Below, piece after piece: positions 61,049 through 64,000 of a stretch of DNA of 64,000 nt (its first letter is position 1; every line of letters starts with the position of its first letter). The notes below the pieces were generated by a model that had not been told where the DNA came from, ran no database searches, and was given only the letters and a program-made list of their open reading frames with translations. Source of the stretch: Taibaiella sp041660405 (GTDB lineage Bacteria; Bacteroidota; Bacteroidia; Chitinophagales; Chitinophagaceae). Location: NCBI GenBank assembly GCA_041660405.1, contig JBAZWL010000006.1, forward strand, positions 1-64,000, given 5' to 3'. The position numbers and the translations under genes are program-made.

Positions 61049-64000
61049 TTATTTCATGATCTCAAACTTGCGGATCACAAAGCCTTTATCCGTTTCGATC
61101 CGGATGGTGTATACACCGGAAGCAAGGCCGGAGGTATTCAACTTGTGTTTGTCCGGGCTATCTGCTTTTGCTGTTGAGATCATCTGGCCAACAACATTAT
61201 ACAGTGCGACCTGTTTCATGCTGAAGTTCTTCTTATTCTCAATAATTACAACATCTCTGGCAGGGTTAGGATATAAGATCAGCTCTTTACTGTCTTTGAT
61301 CTGATCGATACCTGTGCCGCCACTAGCATCATATACATCAACAGTCCTGGATTTTCCTGCACTGTCGCTGCACTCTCCTTCAAGAATAACAGTAACGGTA
61401 TAGATACCATTGTTAGCATATCTATGTTGTACCACAGGCCCAACTGCTGTTGGCGAACCATCTCCAAAATTCCAGATGTACCCGGTAACATATTGAGGGT
61501 TCAGAACATTGAATGTGTAAGTAGCCGTGTCGCCATGCACCGCATTGATAATACCACTTGGCGGGTCTTTAACCAGGATATTGATATTGTCTGATCCTAC
61601 GCATGAATATATATCTGTAACTACTACATTGTAATTACCGGTAGTATTTACGTTGATCGTCTGACTGGTACTGTTTGTACTCCAAAGGTAAGAAGCTCCG
61701 GGGTTTCCAGCATTTAAGGTCAATGTATTGCCATAACAGAAAGCAGTGTCATTACCCAGATCCACTATTGGTAATGGATGGAAGGTAACTTGTACTGTAT
61801 CAGAGCCTCTACAATTTGCAATGTTATTTACCGTTACAAAATAGTTTCCGGTTGTGGTTACACTTCTGGTCTGGCTTGTTGAAGCATTATCCCAAAGGTA
61901 GGTCTCACCAGGATTTCCGGCATCAAGTGTTACTGTTACTCCCTCACAAACATCCTGATTACTACCAAGGTTTACCGTAGGTATGGAATAGAATGTAGTT
62001 ACTACAGTATCGCGTGCTGTACAGTTAAAGCCATTGGTAACTCTTACATAATAAGTACCGGTATTAGTTACCGTTCTTGTTTGCCCTGTTGTTCCATTGT
62101 CCCAAAGGCGCGATGCAGCAGGATTACCGGCGTTCAACACATAGTTTACGCCAAGACAAAGATTGGTATCATTACCCAGGTTGACTACAGGTGTAGGATT
62201 AACAGTAACATTGATCGTATCATTTTTAGAACAGTTGCTGCTATTGGTCACTTTTACGTAGTATGTGCCAGTGGCCGTTACATTCCTGGTCTGATTTGTT
62301 GATGCATTATCCCAAAGGTAAGTACCGCCTGTATTTCCTGCGTTTAGCGTAAGTGTATTGCCGGAGCAGAAAGTAGTATCATTTCCGATAAATACAGTTG
62401 GTATCGGACTTACATTTAAGGTAACAACTGCTGATGTGTCTTTACAACCAGTAGCTGTAGTAGTAGCAATTACACGGTATGTACCTGCAGTGCCGGTAGT
62501 ATAAGTACCGTTAGTTGCACTGCTAATGTTACCGGCAGCATCGCGCCATTGGTAAGTTCCTCCGCCACCAGCAGTAAGGGTAGTAGTTGCACCGCTACAA
62601 ATAGTAACAGTACCTGACGGAGTGATCGTTGCAACAGGATTGGGATTTACTGTAGCAATAACAGGAGTACGTGGTGTGCTGCTGCAAATAGCTGTGCCAT
62701 TAATCACCATTTTTGGGCGGCTGCTTAATAGTGTACTGTTCATGGTAGATGCATCACAAATTGCTGATGGTAATTGATTATCTGCTTCATAATAGCTATG
62801 AGATACAAAAGGAGTGGCATCATATTTAACTGTTGTGCCAGTGCCACCGCCATTGTTATTACTCCAACAGGTTTGAATAACCAGGTTAGAGGTTCCATCC
62901 CATAGGTAAGGGCTGGAGAAATTAACGGTGACAAGACCTGATGCAGGTGTAGTTAGTCCCGCTGGGGCAGTGGTTGTATAAACAGGAGTGAGACCACCAA
63001 CAGGAGTAGTTGTTAGTGCGGCTGCGGCCGTAGTTCCGATGCTCATGTTAAAGCCCTCAAATAATCCACCTCCTGCTACAACATCAAATGCAAGAGAATA
63101 AATATTACCAGCTGTTAATCCGGCTGCATTCAATTCTGCAGCTGTAATCAGATTCTGACTCTTAAATCCACCATAATAATGATCAAATGGACTTATTTCA
63201 TCAGCAGAAGAGGTCGAAGATACAGTGGTAGAAGCTCCAGCTCCAACTGTTACTACTCCTTGCACCGGAATTTCTGAACCTACATAATAGGTTGTAGTAC
63301 CAGTAATAGATGGAGTAGTGAATGAATTGCCTGAAGCTAAGCTTGTTCCTCCGGTTAGTCCTGAATACCAGCGCAGTGTTCCATCGGTACCTGTCGCTCC
63401 TAGGGTTAAGGTGCCTGGCCCACAACGACTTGCAGGAGTAGTTCCGGTAATGGCAGGATTATATACTCTTGCAGTATCAGAGGTGGAGTTGAGACAAGTT
63501 GTACCGGCACTGTTCATGATATTAGCTCTGTAATAAGTAGTGCTTGTAGTTACTGGTGTAGTATATGTTGTGGTATTAGCTCCGCTTACATTTGCAAATG
63601 TTGTATTGTTAGCAGAAGATTGCCATTGGATTGTTGCAGCACCATATCCTGTAGCCGGAGTTAATGCCAGTGTTGCAGTTCCTGATACACAAATGGATGA
63701 TGGTGTAGCAGTAGCAGTTACTGCAGCTGGTAACACTGTTTGTATTGTAGTGTCTACTGCAGCACAAAGTGTTGTTGCGTTGGAAGCATTGGCAATATAA
63801 GTCGCTGTACCTGGTGTCGTAGATTTCAGATAAACTGTTGCAGCATTGGTGCCTGTTGTATAAGGAACAGTTGCAGCCGCATCTGTATATAGATTTGTAA
63901 CGGGTGTCCAGTTGTACGTGTTGAAAGAACCCACAGTAGAAGTAACAGCAAGCGGAGTAATTGCGCCATTACAGATAGTCTGATCAGCTGTAATAGTAAA
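61049..64000 (-). CDS. Giant repeat-containing surface protein with PKD and type IX sorting domain (C-terminal part; cut by window edge)
   Basis: About 983 codons are visible; the frame stays open to the right edge, so the start is outside. From the edge inward: Ig-like domains (WQSSANNTTFANVSGANTTTY, LRWYSGLTGGTSLASG), then a lectin-like or jelly-roll region (ISPFDHYYGGFKSQNLI to VSHSYYEADNQLPSAICD). Four to five tandem modules of about 70 residues follow, each with VNLGNDTxxC, LNAGNPG, YLWDNxSTxQTRxVTxTGxYYVxVTN. A PKD domain (YIWNFGDGSPTAV) and the sorting domain (ILYPNPARDVVIIENKKNF, YNVVGQMIS, GLASGVYTIRI, RKFEIMK) end the protein. It is probably an adhesin. The codons for repeated modules are near-identical in places, so they likely recombine. 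Confidence 0.9.
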   Translation of the reverse strand, partial: FTITADQTICNGAITPLAVTSTVGSFNTYNWTPVTNLYTDAAATVPYTTGTNAATVYLKSTTPGTATYIANASNATTLCAAVDTTIQTVLPAAVTATATPSSICVSGTATLALTPATGYGAATIQWQSSANNTTFANVSGANTTTYTTPVTTSTTYYRANIMNSAGTTCLNSTSDTARVYNPAITGTTPASRCGPGTLTLGATGTDGTLRWYSGLTGGTSLASGNSFTTPSITGTTTYYVGSEIPVQGVVTVGAGASTTVSSTSSADEISPFDHYYGGFKSQNLITAAELNAAGLTAGNIYSLAFDVVAGGGLFEGFNMSIGTTAAAALTTTPVGGLTPVYTTTAPAGLTTPASGLVTVNFSSPYLWDGTSNLVIQTCWSNNNGGGTGTTVKYDATPFVSHSYYEADNQLPSAICDASTMNSTLLSSRPKMVINGTAICSSTPRTPVIATVNPNPVATITPSGTVTICSGATTTLTAGGGGTYQWRDAAGNISSATNGTYTTGTAGTYRVIATTTATGCKDTSAVVTLNVSPIPTVFIGNDTTFCSGNTLTLNAGNTGGTYLWDNASTNQTRNVTATGTYYVKVTNSSNCSKNDTINVTVNPTPVVNLGNDTNLCLGVNYVLNAGNPAASRLWDNGTTGQTRTVTNTGTYYVRVTNGFNCTARDTVVTTFYSIPTVNLGSNQDVCEGVTVTLDAGNPGETYLWDNASTSQTRSVTTTGNYFVTVNNIANCRGSDTVQVTFHPLPIVDLGNDTAFCYGNTLTLNAGNPGASYLWSTNSTSQTINVNTTGNYNVVVTDIYSCVGSDNINILVKDPPSGIINAVHGDTATYTFNVLNPQYVTGYIWNFGDGSPTAVGPVVQHRYANNGIYTVTVILEGECSDSAGKSRTVDVYDASGGTGIDQIKDSKELILYPNPARDVVIIENKKNFSMKQVALYNVVGQMISTAKADSPDKHKLNTSGLASGVYTIRIETDKGFVIRKFEIMK

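Overview
The window looks like a chromosomal segment of a Bacteroidota member, most likely order Chitinophagales (Chitinophagaceae-like). Supporting signs are type IX secretion components (PorU, PorV), four proteins ending in Por-type C-terminal sorting domains, the gliding gene gldE in the order mutY-ssb-gldE, bacillithiol synthesis (BshC), two TonB-dependent receptors plus the start of a third, AT-rich intergenic DNA, and the Bacteroidota promoter box TAnnTTTG ahead of many genes. Most of the content is chromosomal housekeeping. I see no prophage, plasmid gene, transposase, CRISPR array or rRNA operon.

Layout. 1-2.4 kb: the 5' part of a TonB-dependent receptor and a TPR/HTH membrane regulator. 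2.6-2.9 kb: two identical tRNA-Val(UAC) genes. 2.9-10 kb, all on the minus strand: bshC, a YigZ/IMPACT protein, a methyltransferase overlapping ribD, a YHS lipoprotein, then a flavin-dependent halogenase-like enzyme beside a small-molecule O-methyltransferase. 10-15 kb: a TonB receptor, a DUF2911/TPR protein and a small type IX cargo. 15-19 kb: a sigma-54-type activator, miaB, mltG. 19-24 kb: a BBE-type flavoprotein, then gldE, ssb and mutY. 24-30 kb: a secreted unknown, recJ, ung, an S4 RNA-binding protein and a reprolysin-like metalloprotease cargo. 30-37.4 kb: a YceI / propeller histidine kinase / LytTR regulator operon, followed by an OB-fold protein, a cytochrome-like lipoprotein, a second YceI and a DUF5777 beta-barrel. 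37.5-41.3 kb: a MarR regulator divergent from a TonB receptor, then a DUF72 protein. 41.3-43.9 kb: a 22-bp tandem repeat array, a ceramide delta4-desaturase (DEGS)-like enzyme, a DUF502 protein and ispF. 44-49.2 kb: porV and porU. 49.4-55.7 kb: an FtsX-like permease, an M23 peptidase, a 680-bp repeat-rich gap and ftsK. 55.9-60.8 kb: an ABC exporter and small proteins. 61-64 kb: the C-terminal part of a giant repeat-containing type IX cargo.

How the genes work together. PorU and PorV process and anchor proteins carrying C-terminal sorting domains; four such cargos are in the window (a 386-aa protein, the metalloprotease, PorU itself and the giant repeat protein). RecJ, Ung, MutY and Ssb form a loose DNA-repair neighbourhood. 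MltG, the M23 peptidase and FtsK act on the envelope and in division.

Most notable for follow-up: (i) the desaturase, whose N-terminal region, three histidine boxes and C-terminal block resemble animal dihydroceramide delta4-desaturases; (ii) the halogenase/O-methyltransferase pair; (iii) two unrelated intergenic arrays that both have an exact 22-bp period, one built of hairpins; (iv) a dispersed family of GTAGRGACG palindromes sited between genes; (v) an 18-bp perfect inverted repeat enclosing a terminator in the leader of a YceI/sensor operon; (vi) TTAGTA-type dyads at both promoters of the MarR/TonB-receptor divergon. All calls come from reading the sequence; no database search was run.
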